Positions 11,417 to 21,296 of a DNA stretch of 64,000 nucleotides are shown piece by piece. The stretch is from Sanguinoderma infundibulare (lineage: Eukaryota; Basidiomycota; Agaricomycetes; Polyporales; Polyporaceae). Both the position numbers and the translations under genes were made by a program. The notes below the pieces were generated by a model that had not been told where the DNA came from, searched no databases, and worked only from the letters and a program-made list of their open reading frames with translations. How positions within the stretch are numbered: the stretch's first letter is position 1; each line of letters opens with the position of its first letter. The stretch spans positions 2,356,001 through 2,420,000 of the forward strand of contig JAVLRN010000010.1 in NCBI GenBank assembly GCA_032821775.1, read 5' to 3'.

Positions 11417-11480
11417 AATGAGTGGTAGAATGCTATAACGAGAAACAAGGTCAATGCCACTCACCCTCAAGGCTCCCGCA

Positions 11481-11490
11481 GATATATACA
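11481..11490 (-). promoter_or_regulatory. TATA-like box of oxygenase A
   Basis: GATATATACA, about 65 bases upstream of the start codon. The flanks (GCTCCCGCAG before, GCAGC after) are shared with the copy B promoter, so the duplication included the core promoter. Confidence 0.45.
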
Positions 11491-12042
11491 GCAGCGTTTC
11501 TGACCACTGGGCGGGAGTACATCACGCAATGTGATAGTCATTGTCAGGGATCCCATATTCGGCTTATCGGAGGACTCTGGGTTTCCACAGTGCCCGTCCT
11601 GACCGGGCGCAAGCTCAAAGGGACTTGCGCCCTGAACTTCTGGAATGAACCTGGGCACAGATACGATCAGTATTCTCCCATTTCATGTCGGCGTGCTTTG
11701 ATACTAATCGCATGGGAGGATGTTCTTCCACAATAATGCCGTTAATGTCACAATCCCAATGCCGGCATGCGCATCTCGAACGGGCCTCCTCGCGCGGCTG
11801 GTGAATATGTGGGGGACTGCAGAATGCATCTCCGGCCCGGTTACGTGTTTCCGGTATTCTGAAAAATGAACTGACGCGGAAGAACACGCCGAATGAGGAT
11901 CAAATTCGAGGAACTCGAATACTGTGCAGAATCATTCGATATACTCCACTGGTACAGAGTAGCCCCAATTGAGTAAGTCAGACTGTATCGGTGAGAGGAT
12001 GCATTACTCTCTCACCTTCACACAGTGTGCCCGTTCGCTTCA
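11491..12042. other. Intergenic region between oxygenases A and B
   Basis: Short spacer with no open gene. It holds the upstream region of A and the terminator region of B. Confidence 0.4.
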
Positions 12043-13492
12043 CTAGTTGTAATGTTTGACGACGACACCGTTGATCAGCTCCTCCTCCACGTCATTCTTC
12101 CTCGTCAGCTCCGTCTGTCCATACGCGCTCGTCCTCGCACGCCGCCACTGCTCCGTCATCGGCGCGTCCTCGTCCGCAAACCGCCGCACGATCCCCGCCC
12201 GCTGCAGCACTGGGCTCTCCGTCAACGGCCGCAGAACGACATCGTCGTCCGCCATACCGAAGTAGAACGCCCCAACACGTGTGTGTCCGCACTGATCCGC
12301 GGGGGGTTGCACGACACGGTGAATGGTGGCCTTGTAGAAGCCGCCAGAGAGAAATTCCATGCCGTCACCGGCGTTGATGACCAGCGCGTTCGGGATGTGC
12401 TTGACGAAGCGCCAGACGCCGTCAGGGGAGAGGATCTGGAGGGCGGTGACGGGTTGGGACCAGAGGATGGTGATGGTGCCGAAGTCGGTGTGGCCCTTGA
12501 GCCAGACATTGGACGTCTTGAGCTCTTCCTCGGCAGTGCGCGGGTAGCTGTTGGACGTTATGCACATGCTGGGGTAATGCCGTGAACGTTGAGATGGATC
12601 ACGTACTACTTCATGAATCTGACTGGATGAGAAAGACGGGATGTAAGTGATGGAGTGGATGGGGGGATAAACCGCATGAAGCACTAACCATATGTCTCTC
12701 CCTTGGTGTCGAAGCCGTGGCTCTGGACGAACGTATCCTCGGGAAGCTCTATCCCGAGAGCAAGCAAGCGGAGGACTGGGTGGAGAACGTTGAAATGGTT
12801 GTGCTCCGCGAAGGCGCGGATCTCAGGGAGGACTGGCTGGAGTGCCTCCGGGTGCTGCTGGAGCCCGTATATCGAGCGGTGCACTGTTCCAACAGAAGTG
12901 GGCATCCGCAAAGCGGACGTAATTACGGAGCAAGACGTACGATTGTAATGTTCGAGTTGATCCCGCACACCATTGTCGATGTGCTGGGTGACAAACACGC
13001 AACATGGTGAGTAACGATCACGACGGGCGATCGATGAACGCGGGTACTGACCCAGTAGTTCCGCAGCTTATACCCTCTGTATGATCCTGTCTTCTTGATA
13101 TCTCCCGCGAATTGCTTCTTCTCGTCCTCGGGCACGTGCTCGAATGAGAGGTTCGCGATGTCGAAAATCCGCTCGTTCTGACGGTGACCGTCTGTGCGGC
13201 TGCTGATTGATCGGTGCCGGGAAGGGAGCGTACCTGAGCCTCAGTCCACCCATGGTTGATGAGGTACAGGAAGCCGTACGTGCGCATCGCATCGCGCGCT
13301 AGAGGAGCCAGCTCAGCGCGGCCTTCTGCTGTGGCAGCCTTCGCGAGGTCGATCACGGGCAGATCAGCCCATTCTACTGTTACAACATCGCGTTAGCCTG
13401 TGCACACATAGCAGAAGTAAACACGTACAATCTTCTTTCGTCGGGACAGCGGGGACGTAGTGGGGAATGGAAGGTAATGTCGCAGTGGGCAT
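12043..13492 (-). CDS. 2OG-Fe(II) oxygenase copy B
   Basis: Predicted soluble non-haem iron dioxygenase that couples 2-oxoglutarate decarboxylation to substrate oxidation. The substrate is not predictable. Start MPTATLPSIPHYVPAVPTKE at 13492. DIOX_N: EWADLPVIDLAKAATAEGRA and INHGWTEAQ. Exon 3 NERIFDIANLSFEHVPEDEK. Exon 4 HIDNGVRDQLEHYN with a normal gtacgt donor. Exon 5 RSIYGLQQHPEALQPVLPEI. A 16-nt micro-exon supplies RFMKY. The last exon carries VWLKGHTDFGTITILW (Fe ligands His and Asp), ATIHRV (His) and TRVGAFYF, and ends VVKHYN. All exon junctions keep frame. It is the closest relative of A, with a stretch of near identity at the start of the last exon. It lacks the introns that C-G carry after VLR and NAL. 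Confidence 0.92.
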
Positions 13493-13589
13493 GATGAGTG
13501 CTGAAGCTCACTGATACAAGACAGAATGCTGACTCCCGAGTTGCAGTGATGAGAAGATCGTCGGCCTCATCCGTGAAGCTCCCACAGGG

Positions 13590-13599
13590 ATATATATAA
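13590..13599 (-). promoter_or_regulatory. TATA-like box of oxygenase B
   Basis: ATATATATAA on the + strand reads TTATATATAT in the gene's sense. It lies about 100 bases upstream of the start codon and is flanked by the same GCTCCC...GCA context as in copy A. Confidence 0.45.
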
Positions 13600-14192
13600 C
13601 AGCATTCCAAGCCGTACCTAGCTATAAGGTTTAAGCATATCACGCAATCCAGGGGAGTCATTGCGAAAGTATCTCGAGACGGAAGCCCGCGAGGCCAACG
13701 GGCCGAGAGATGGCGTTTCGTGTCGTATTGATGGTCTGTTGCGAGAAGATAGGCTCACAAGGCGAACTGTCGGGCCGGTCAGGCTCGGATGCATGTCGTT
13801 ACGGTCAACTCAAGAAATAAAAGTGATAAAAGCCGGTCTCGCATTATCTCTTGATCGATTCGATTCGTTCGAGTGTCAACACCAGAGCTGACGCCGAGGT
13901 TTCTAGAGAAAGTTGAATCTGCTCGTTCCGCGTTCCAGCTTGAAGGAAGAGGCAAAAGATATGGAGAGGGCACAGAGACGAGATGTGAAGCGTAATACGA
14001 TTCGCCTGCGATTCGGGAACAGCCTGGTGCCACGTAGGATGCCTTAAAAAGTAACTCAAGCGCCGGTGGGGCTGCTGCCCCGGGACAAGTGCTCCGAGCA
14101 TCATCTTCTTCCACTGCGGCAGTCCTAGTACCTCCTGACATTCGGTCGCACTCACGAGCTCGCTTTTACACCTCTATCCACACTGCACTGTG
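13600..14192. other. Intergenic, divergent promoter region B / BTB gene
   Basis: Separates oxygenase B (minus) from the BTB gene (plus). No gene recognised. Confidence 0.35.
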
Positions 14193-15244
14193 ATGGAAAA
14201 TTCTGATACACCCCTTGAACGGCACCCGACGCTCTACTTCCCGGACGGCGACGTTGTGCTTGCCGCATCGGTTGATGCCACCCCTCCCCGATCGCAGCTA
14301 TTCCGCGTCCACAAATTTCTCCTCAGGCACCACTCTCCTACATTTGCAAACATGTTCGCAGACGCAAATGCCGCTTCTGGAGAGACGTACGATGGAGTCC
14401 CGATGGTCAAGATGCAGGGCGATAGGGCGGAGGACCTCGGGTTGCTCCTCAACTACTTATACAACCCGACGTGAGTGTCGCTTTTCCCTTGTTCTAATCG
14501 CTTTACCCAACTTCAAGTAGCCAGATGTCCTTCAAGCACTTTGATCCCAACATCCCGCTCGTCGTCAGCGGCGTAGTCCGCTTGACCGACAAATACTGCA
14601 TCGAAACCCTCCGCGAGCACCTCGTCAAGATAGTCGCCGCAGAATGGCCGACTACCCTGGAGCAGTGGGATGTCTTCCACGCACAGATCGAGTCCATACG
14701 CCTTAGAATCATCAAGGCTCCTCTTGGGGACCAGACGATTCTCAGCGACTGCGTCCCAGAACCCGCGTCAGCCATCGCGTTCGCTCGAGAGTTCGGGTGT
14801 CCGCAGATTCTCCCGGCGGCATATTACCAACTCGCTCGCATACGGCCCCACCGCGATTGCACCTCTATCCTGGACCCAGCGTTGTTGCATGCGCGATGGT
14901 CACTCCTCGACAAGGACGCGCTCTGGCACTACATCCAGGCTCTCACAGCTTGGTCCATGTACTACCCCGACTCGCTGGTTGGCGTTGACAACAACGCTGC
15001 GTACGACGACGATGACGACGCGCATCACGAGCAATGTTATAAGGTCTTCAATCGTTTGGTTGATCTGCTGTGGAGCCCTAAATTGGGATGGGATATGGAT
15101 CCGCTCAGATTGCTGACGATGTTTATGGATCATAGGGAGGACCCGCTGTGCGAGCAGTGCCGGGCATTGCTCCCAGATCGGGTGGACGAAGCACGACAGC
15201 GGCTTTGGAACAGATTGCCAATGTACTTCAAATTGTCGTCTTAG
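14193..15244 (+). CDS. BTB/POZ-domain protein 1
   Basis: Exon 1 14193-14470 and exon 2 14521-15244 with intron gtgagt...gtag give about 333 residues. N-terminal BTB fold: LYFPDGDVVLAASVD, QLFRVHKFLLRHHSPTFANM and LLLNYLYNPT. Then comes a basidiomycete-type BACK-like helical region: SGVVRLTDKYCIETLREHLV, EWPTTLEQWD, AFAREFGCPQILPAAYYQLA, ARWSLLDKD. It ends in CEQCRALLPDRVDEARQRLW, a short Cys pair shared with the other two BTB genes at 53-55.7 kb. BTB domains mediate dimerisation and cullin-3 binding. The large expansion in Agaricomycetes has no established function. The ATG at 14193 is used because the codon before it is GTG. Confidence 0.88.
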
Positions 15245-16095
15245 AGACGGACGTGTTATGCATGCTGTAGTCAAAGCTTGCGCATTAAGATTGGACCTCG
15301 GAACGCCGCTGATCTCACGGCTACCCACGGTCACTTCTCCGGTACGATAATCCCCTCCTGAAGACACAATCCTGGGAACGAGAGCGAGGTCGCGCTCGAC
15401 CAACCCCCACCCATCATTCGTCGGCTTCTTCTATCGACGCGCAGAAGTCCTCGCATTGACGACGTTCAGGAGTTCGGCGGCCGAATGTTTCCGTGCACCT
15501 GAGCATGACTCCTAGTGATCGCTGATGTAGAGGCTATCCAGATGGGAAGCGTTGCCATTTGGTGGTGGCCCACTTCAAAGCAAGGTTAGCCGAGGTATGT
15601 AATCCGCGTCTTTCGCAACAGAGGCTGATGTGTCATGGATCTTTGAAGACCTGGATTGACAGAATCAATACGCTACGCTCCGCGCGGGCGGTCGCGCGTG
15701 GCGGAAAGAGCGCAGCGGACGTTTCCCCAGCTTGGTATGTCCTTTCACCGGTCTAAGTGCTGACAGCTTTGGCAGGTTAAGAAGCCCGGTTTATTTGAGG
15801 GCAGTTCCTGAATTTGAAGAAAGAACAGTCCGGCAACGTACAGACAGCCCTGTGCTCGCTGTGATGGCCGGCGAATGCGAGCTCGAAGCGCCTGCGCTCA
15901 AGGAGAGCAGATTGATACGCAATCATGACCCATTCTGGCCTGTGCGCATCTGAGAAAAGAGTGCTTATGTGGCCGACAAGCGGGTAAGACACGAGTACGG
16001 TATACCAGCCTTGCTGTAGGTATATATACCTCGAAGTAAGGTGAAAAAGGTAACAGCACAGATTCATACCGTGCCAGCTCTACTACACCTCGGCT
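15245..16095. other. Intergenic region
   Basis: No gene recognised on either strand. A TATATATA at 16020-16027 lies about 70 bases before the start codon of the terpene cyclase relic. Confidence 0.4.
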
Positions 16096-17285
16096 ATGCA
16101 TGTCATGCTCCGGAACGGACCGCTAAATACTGACCAAGGAGTCGATCAGGTTCGTTTTGCTTCGTTCATATCATCGGGTTCGCTCAAAGAGTTACCTACA
16201 GACTTCGACTATCGACTTGATCAAACACGTCGTCCAACGATTCCTGGAGGACTTGACCTGGACATCACCCCAGACTCCGGAGAACGCAGCGCTCCGGCGC
16301 AGGCTCACCGAGGAGGTCTCCTCTTGGGACGTCGACGTGAGCACGACATTTACGGACAAGATGATCAACAACGCATGCAGCGTCGCCGAATGTGCCTATG
16401 GTCACACCGGCCCCGATCACCAGTACTTCGTCGCTCTCTACACCGCGTTCATCTTCTACGCCGACGACCACTGCGGGACCAACCCGGAACCGGACCCCGA
16501 TTCGCCGCGCATATCCGCACGGCGTATGACTCCCTCTGGCCTCAGATCGCAGCTAACGCGATGGTCATCGGGAGTGCTGATACGATGACGGCGATGTACA
16601 TCGAGTACACGACGAAGGGCATGGATCCGCAGCCTGGTGCGACACTATACCCCCTTCAACTGCGCATCAGCGCGGGCATCGGGCCTCCGTACGCGTACTT
16701 CATCTTCCCTGCGGTGTGGCGCGAAGCAGTGGACTCGTACATCCAGCTTATCCCGTAGGTCGCTCATGGACCTTCTCCTTTCGTCCACCGTTACTGAACA
16801 GTCCCCATCAGGGATATAAACCTCTTCATAGTGTGGGCAAAGTGCATATCCTCTCTCGAACCTCGCATGAACTTCGTAAGCTGACATTCTGTCTTGCATA
16901 GTGATATGTGGGTGCTGTAGCCGTGTCCTGCACACCGGAACGCGCGCTCACCCTGGCTGTTTTCAGCCTTTCATTTTACAAGGAATCCATGGTCAAGGAG
17001 ACTAACAACTACATCCACCTCCGCGCCTCCGCAGAACAAACATCGCTCATGGACGTGTTCCGGACGCTCGAGGTCGAAGTCGTCGAGACTGTCCACAAGA
17101 TCAACACCATAATGGCCACGGACGTGGAGCTCGCGGGGGTGTGGTCCAAATTTTTGAGGGTAAGCCTTACGTTAAACCAACCTTCCTGATATGGAATGTA
17201 CTGATCGCATCGTGCGCAGGGCTACATAGAGTTTCACGTCAAGATGCCTAGATATCGCCTGTCTGAGGTTTTGTCTCCTCGGTAG
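16096..17285 (+). pseudogene. Trichodiene-synthase-type (Tri5) terpene cyclase relic
   Basis: Exon 1 MHVMLRNGPLNTDQGVDQ, intron 16150-16201, then STIDLIKHVVQRFLEDLTW, TDKMINNACSVAECAYGHTG and YFVALYTAFIFYADDHCG with the Asp-rich metal motif. Downstream, one frame over: RFAAHIRTAYDSLW, TMTAMYIEYTTKGMDP and GPPYAYFIFPAVWREAVDSY. Then after introns NLFIVWAKCISSLEPRMNF, SDILSFYKES (NSE metal motif with Ser for Asn), LRASAEQTSLMDVFR, ELAGVWSKFLR and the last exon GYIEFHVKMPRYRLSEVL. Order and motifs match fungal Tri5-like cyclases (PF06330), which ionise farnesyl diphosphate. Defects: a frame change at about 16490-16505 with a very short link between the Asp motif and RFAAH, and a 21-base piece with TGA at the NSE motif. 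I infer a non-functional relic. Confidence 0.75.
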
Positions 17286-17717
17286 CTCTTATGGTTAATT
17301 GGCAGCGTGTCGACTGAATGATAAGTACATCGACCCTATCTTGATCGGGTCTGACGTGATCTACGGATGCGAACACCGCCGGAGGCCTCACCAGCGGCTC
17401 ACTTACAGCATACATGTTTCTTTCGCCCGCCCTACAGGATGCGGATTAGTCACACCCGAGTTATGCCCGTGCGTCCTGCCAGCGCAGGCTTCCTCTTAAT
17501 AATGTCACGGTATCCTTCAGGACAGTGACTGCTGTGGCGGGCAACCGAGCCTGCAGGAAGATAATAGTGATGTGCTACCCGGCAGGGAAGTGAGTCACAG
17601 GCGCGAGGAGAGGGTATAACTTGCTGCTCAGAGTATGAGGCTCGCACAGGCCACATACTCAGAAACTTTACTTTGCCATATATTGCGTGGACTACTCATC
17701 CTTGCTACCGATTATGG
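17286..17717. other. Intergenic region
   Basis: No gene recognised between the cyclase relic and the isolated oxygenase exon. Confidence 0.35.
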
Positions 17718-17788
17718 TTCTCTGGGCTTCTGTCCACCCGTGATTGATGATATACATGCGTGCATCGCGCGTCCGAGGAGCTAACCTT
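17718..17788 (-). pseudogene. Isolated exon 2 remnant of a 2OG oxygenase
   Basis: Minus-strand translation APRTRDAR, MYIINHGWTEAQ matches the end of exon 2 in the oxygenases (in B, APLARDAMRTYGFLYLINHG and WTEAQ), with a few codons lost in the middle. It lies about 90 bases beyond the stop codon of copy C with no other exon around it, so it marks a lost copy. Confidence 0.75.
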
Positions 17789-17874
17789 CTGGATTCGAAC
17801 CATTCAAACTGGCATGTTTACATCCGAACCTATTCCTACAACTCTGCGAATTTCGGCGGTCTGGGCCTCACGAC

Positions 17875-19497
17875 CTAGTTGAAATGCTTCACCGTGATCC
17901 CGGCGAGAACCTCCTCCTCGTGCCCGTCCGTCCTCTTCTTGGGCGCCGACGTCCCGTACGCCGCCGTGCGAGCCTTACGCATCTGCTCCATCGTCGGCGC
18001 GTCCTCGTCCGCGACGCGCCGCAGGATGCCCACGCGCTGCAAGACCGGGCTCTCGACGCACGGCACGAGCCGCACGTTATCGTCGGAGAGCGCGAAGTAG
18101 AACACGCCGAGCCGCTCGTACCCACCCTGGTCTGCGGGCGGCTGACGGACGCGGTGGATCGTGCCCTTGTAGAACCCGCCGGTGAGCATCTCCATCGAGT
18201 CGCCGATGTTCACGACCTTCGAGTGCGGAGGTCAGAAGTGGGCAAAACAAAGGAGTGGGCGGGGAGGGTGCGTACGAGAGCGTTGTCCATGTGCCTGATC
18301 CAGCGCCACTTGCCGTCTGGGGAGAGGATCTGGAGCGCAGACACGGGCTGGCTCCAGAGGATCGTGATAGTGCCGAAGTCTGTCAGTCGCAATGAGCGGT
18401 CGAAAGCGATGTATAAGTTCTGAAGCGACTCATGAGACGTACCAGTGTGGCCCTTCAGCCAAACGTTCTTCGTGTTCTTCTCGTCGTCCTCCGAGCGCGG
18501 ATAGCTTGTTCGTACGCTGAGCCACCGGAATTGAAACTCCAGGGGAAAGCACTGCACTCACTACTTCATGAAGCGCACTAGAAGAGAACATGTGAGCGTC
18601 CACTCATGATCGACGGGTGAGTCGAGACGCACACCAGGTTTCTCCGGCAGCGTCGAAGTTGTGCATGTTCACAAACGTCTCCTCCGGGAGCTCCATTCCG
18701 CGCGCAAGGAGCCTGGAAAAGCGAACCTTGATTAAACTGACTCGCGCGATGTCTCTGAAACGCGTACCTCAAAATCGGGTGAAGGACGTTGTAGTGGTTG
18801 TACTCCGAGAACGTGAGCATCTCTGGAAGAAAGGGCTGAATAGCCTTGGGATAGATGTCGCGACCATATATTCCGCGATGCGCTGCGACAGAGAAAGCAT
18901 CAGTCAAGCACGTGTGACCAGCAAGGTGACCGGAGGCCGGACGTACCGTTGAAGTGTTCAATTTGGTCCCTAACGCCGTTGTCGACATGCTTCGGGTCTT
19001 CTAAGTCCCTTATAAACTAGTAGAGGACGGGGGGACTTACCCAGTACTGGCGTAACTTATACCCGCTGTACAAGCCCGTCTCCTTGAAGTTCGCCGTGAA
19101 CTGCTTCTTCTCGTCTTCCGTGACCTTCGAGAATGCAACATCTGCGATGTCGAACATGCGGTCCCTCTGAGGTAGATGATACCTGCATCAGAGCATGCCT
19201 GACATCCGATGACACGCGTAGAGCGTACCTGAGCTTGCGTGAGGCCGTGATTCACGACGTAAACGAAGCCGTGCGTATGCATAGCGTCTCGCATCACGGG
19301 GGCGAGTTCGGCACGACCGTTGGGAGTTGCTGCTTTGGAGAGGTCGATAACGGGAAGGTCCGCCCATTCGACTAATATGGAAGTGTCAGTAAGACGTAAG
19401 ACGTAGCGTCAGAGTATCTTGGGATAAACTCACGATCTTCCTTGGTGGCGGGGGCCGGAACGTAGTGCGGTGCGTACGGAATCGTAGGGGCAGGCAT
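17875..19497 (-). CDS. 2OG-Fe(II) oxygenase copy C
   Basis: Intact member of the IPNS-like family. Start MPAPTIPYAPHYVPAPATKE at 19497. Exon 2 EWADLPVIDLSKAATPNGRA, VVNHGLTQAQ. Exon 3 RDRMFDIADVAFSKVTEDEK. Exon 4 HVDNGVRDQIEHFN. Exon 5 HRGIYGRDIYPKAIQPFLPE. Exon 6 LLARGMELPEETFV. The 16-nt micro-exon gives RFMKY, with donor GTGCGT in the preceding exon. The catalytic part is WLKGHT, intron, DFGTITILW, then TIHRVRQPPADQGG and LGVFYFALSDD, ending VKHFN. The iron ligands His, Asp and His are all present. Every junction was checked for phase and no lesion was found. It carries the ancestral introns lost in A and B. Confidence 0.92.
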
Positions 19498-19564
19498 GGC
19501 GTTCGATGGATGTGCACGATCACCGAGGGTAATCCTAGCAGATGCCGGTCAAAGCAGGAGCGTT

Positions 19565-19574
19565 GCTCTTATAT
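19565..19574 (-). promoter_or_regulatory. TATA-like box of oxygenase C
   Basis: GGATATAAGA in the gene's sense, about 70 bases upstream of the start codon, at a position comparable to A and B. Confidence 0.35.
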
Positions 19575-19689
19575 CCTAAGGGCACTCGCTTCGCGAAGTT
19601 GGGGGTGGGTGAGGAGGGTCTTCGCGTCATCTAGGGATGTCAAGAAATGGAGGTCGTGGGGTTATGGGAACTACGTCTATTAATTGACT

Positions 19690-21296
19690 CGGTGGCTGTC
19701 TGCTGACCTACTATCGTGCCCATTCAAGCACTTTGGTGCCTCAGTGAGAGCACATTCAGTCAATTCTTGGTATCATGTCTCGAATGCAAACACAGACATA
19801 CCCGATACGCTGGTCCCAGCGCGCGAACGTGAAATCGGGAAGCGTACATGTAATGACGACTTCCCCCAATGGACCTTCGATTGGCGGAGCTCCTTTATCC
19901 CTATATCTTCCATGTTATTATCAGGGAGCAGTGAACCTTCCAAGTCTGACTAGTGTGAAGCGGCCTAGACGAAGGATTTGTCAATCGAGCAATGACGACG
20001 GAAGCTGTTCGTCCTGCTCCCACCGTGGCACGCCCTGCTACACAAGGAGTAGCAAGAAACTTGCCAGTATATTCAAGCGCACCTTTTGGTTACGGAGCCC
20101 TCGCGCCTGGCATGGCGGTCCAGAGCCTATATCCCAAACAACGGAAGCGTCATTAACTTCACCGCTTCGCCAGGGAAGAATAGTAAGGCCCCGGTAGTTT
20201 GTCCGAGTACTCTTACTCCTACGACTCTTGAATGTACTCGATCTGGACGTTGTAACTTCAAGTAGCTGTGTATCGTACAGTGCGGCGATCAGGTACGATG
20301 GTGCAGTGGGCGGGGACTCGGACTCGTGGCGATGCAAATCGGACCCAAGTCCGAACCGAGACAATGGACCCCGAACAGCCCCGAACAAGCCAACAAGCGC
20401 CTACCCAGTCCCATTCATCTTGTGCTCTCCCCGTCTCATGCCAGCGATTATATCCCGGAAAGTAATATGCTTCTCTCGAAACGAACCACTATCGAGTAGT
20501 CTGCACTGCGACTGGCCCCTCCGACCGAGGCTTCTCCCATAAGCCGGGGACCACTTCTTTCTCGGCGAGACGACCAACTTGCGATAGAGGCTTCTTCCAC
20601 GCACCGCCGACCAGTTCTTATGCGTCTCTCGGCATGACCAACTTGCGATGGAGGCTTCTCTCACAAACCGCGGACCAGTTCTGACTTCTGTGGCCTGTGG
20701 CACCGTTCAATCAAGGGTCGTACTCTGCGGTGAACATCGGTGCGAAAGTGGCAGAAGATGGCCACTCTTCTTCCAATCACAGCTGCTATCTGCGCGCGCT
20801 TTCACGCAGCTTACGGGACAGCTGACCATCTGCTTCCCCGGTCCCTGGAACTTTACCTGAACAGCATGTGGACTCGGTACTCAAAGTTTCACGCGCATCT
20901 AGCCCTTGCCGCTGGAATCTTGCTGTCCGCCGCAGCTTCAGCATCTTCAGCCCTGGAGGACTCGCTGCTGGCCGATCGATACGCTCCCTCCTTCGGCGAC
21001 TCTTTCCCAATCCTTGGACAACCATCTGTTTTCTACTCCGCTGGTGACGCGATAATTTAGGTCCTTTTAACCAGTACTCCTCAAAACATGCTTCGTGAGG
21101 GCTATCTGACTGGTCAAAGGAGCTTCGGCACTGCGCAGAGGTCTCACGGTCTCCTTGCGCGTCCGGAGAGGGGGACCGATGAGACGCGATCTAGGGGTAC
21201 GCCCCGTTCTTTCTCGTCTGTTTCTAATTCGCCAGTTTACCTTGTTTCGTGTTGTGTCGGTCTTCGCCAGTAAAATCGACGCAAGGAATCACGCGG
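19690..21296. other. Long intergenic region with a possible zinc-cluster exon remnant
   Basis: No complete gene. At 19956-20050 on the + strand, after an acceptor-like ctgactag, the translation VKRPRRRICQSSNDDGSC, SSC, SHRGTPC has the Cys spacing C-x8-C-x2-C-x6-C of the second half of some basidiomycete Zn(II)2Cys6 DNA-binding domains. The CxxC half and downstream gene body were not found, so this is at most a relic. A tandem repeat lies at 20515-20695. Confidence 0.3.
20515..20695. repeat. Imperfect 60-64 bp tandem repeat, about 2.7 copies
   Basis: Units begin at about 20515, 20572 and 20636. Shared core: GACCAACTTGCGAT(A/G)GAGGC, then CTTCTYCCAC-like sequence and CGGACCAGTTCT. No coding sense. 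Direct reading of the sequence. Confidence 0.75.

Noticed and set aside
14521..15244. Second exon of BTB 1 as a separate gene starting at ATG 14525
   Set aside because: It joins exon 1 in phase through a standard intron, and the sister genes show the same two-part layout.
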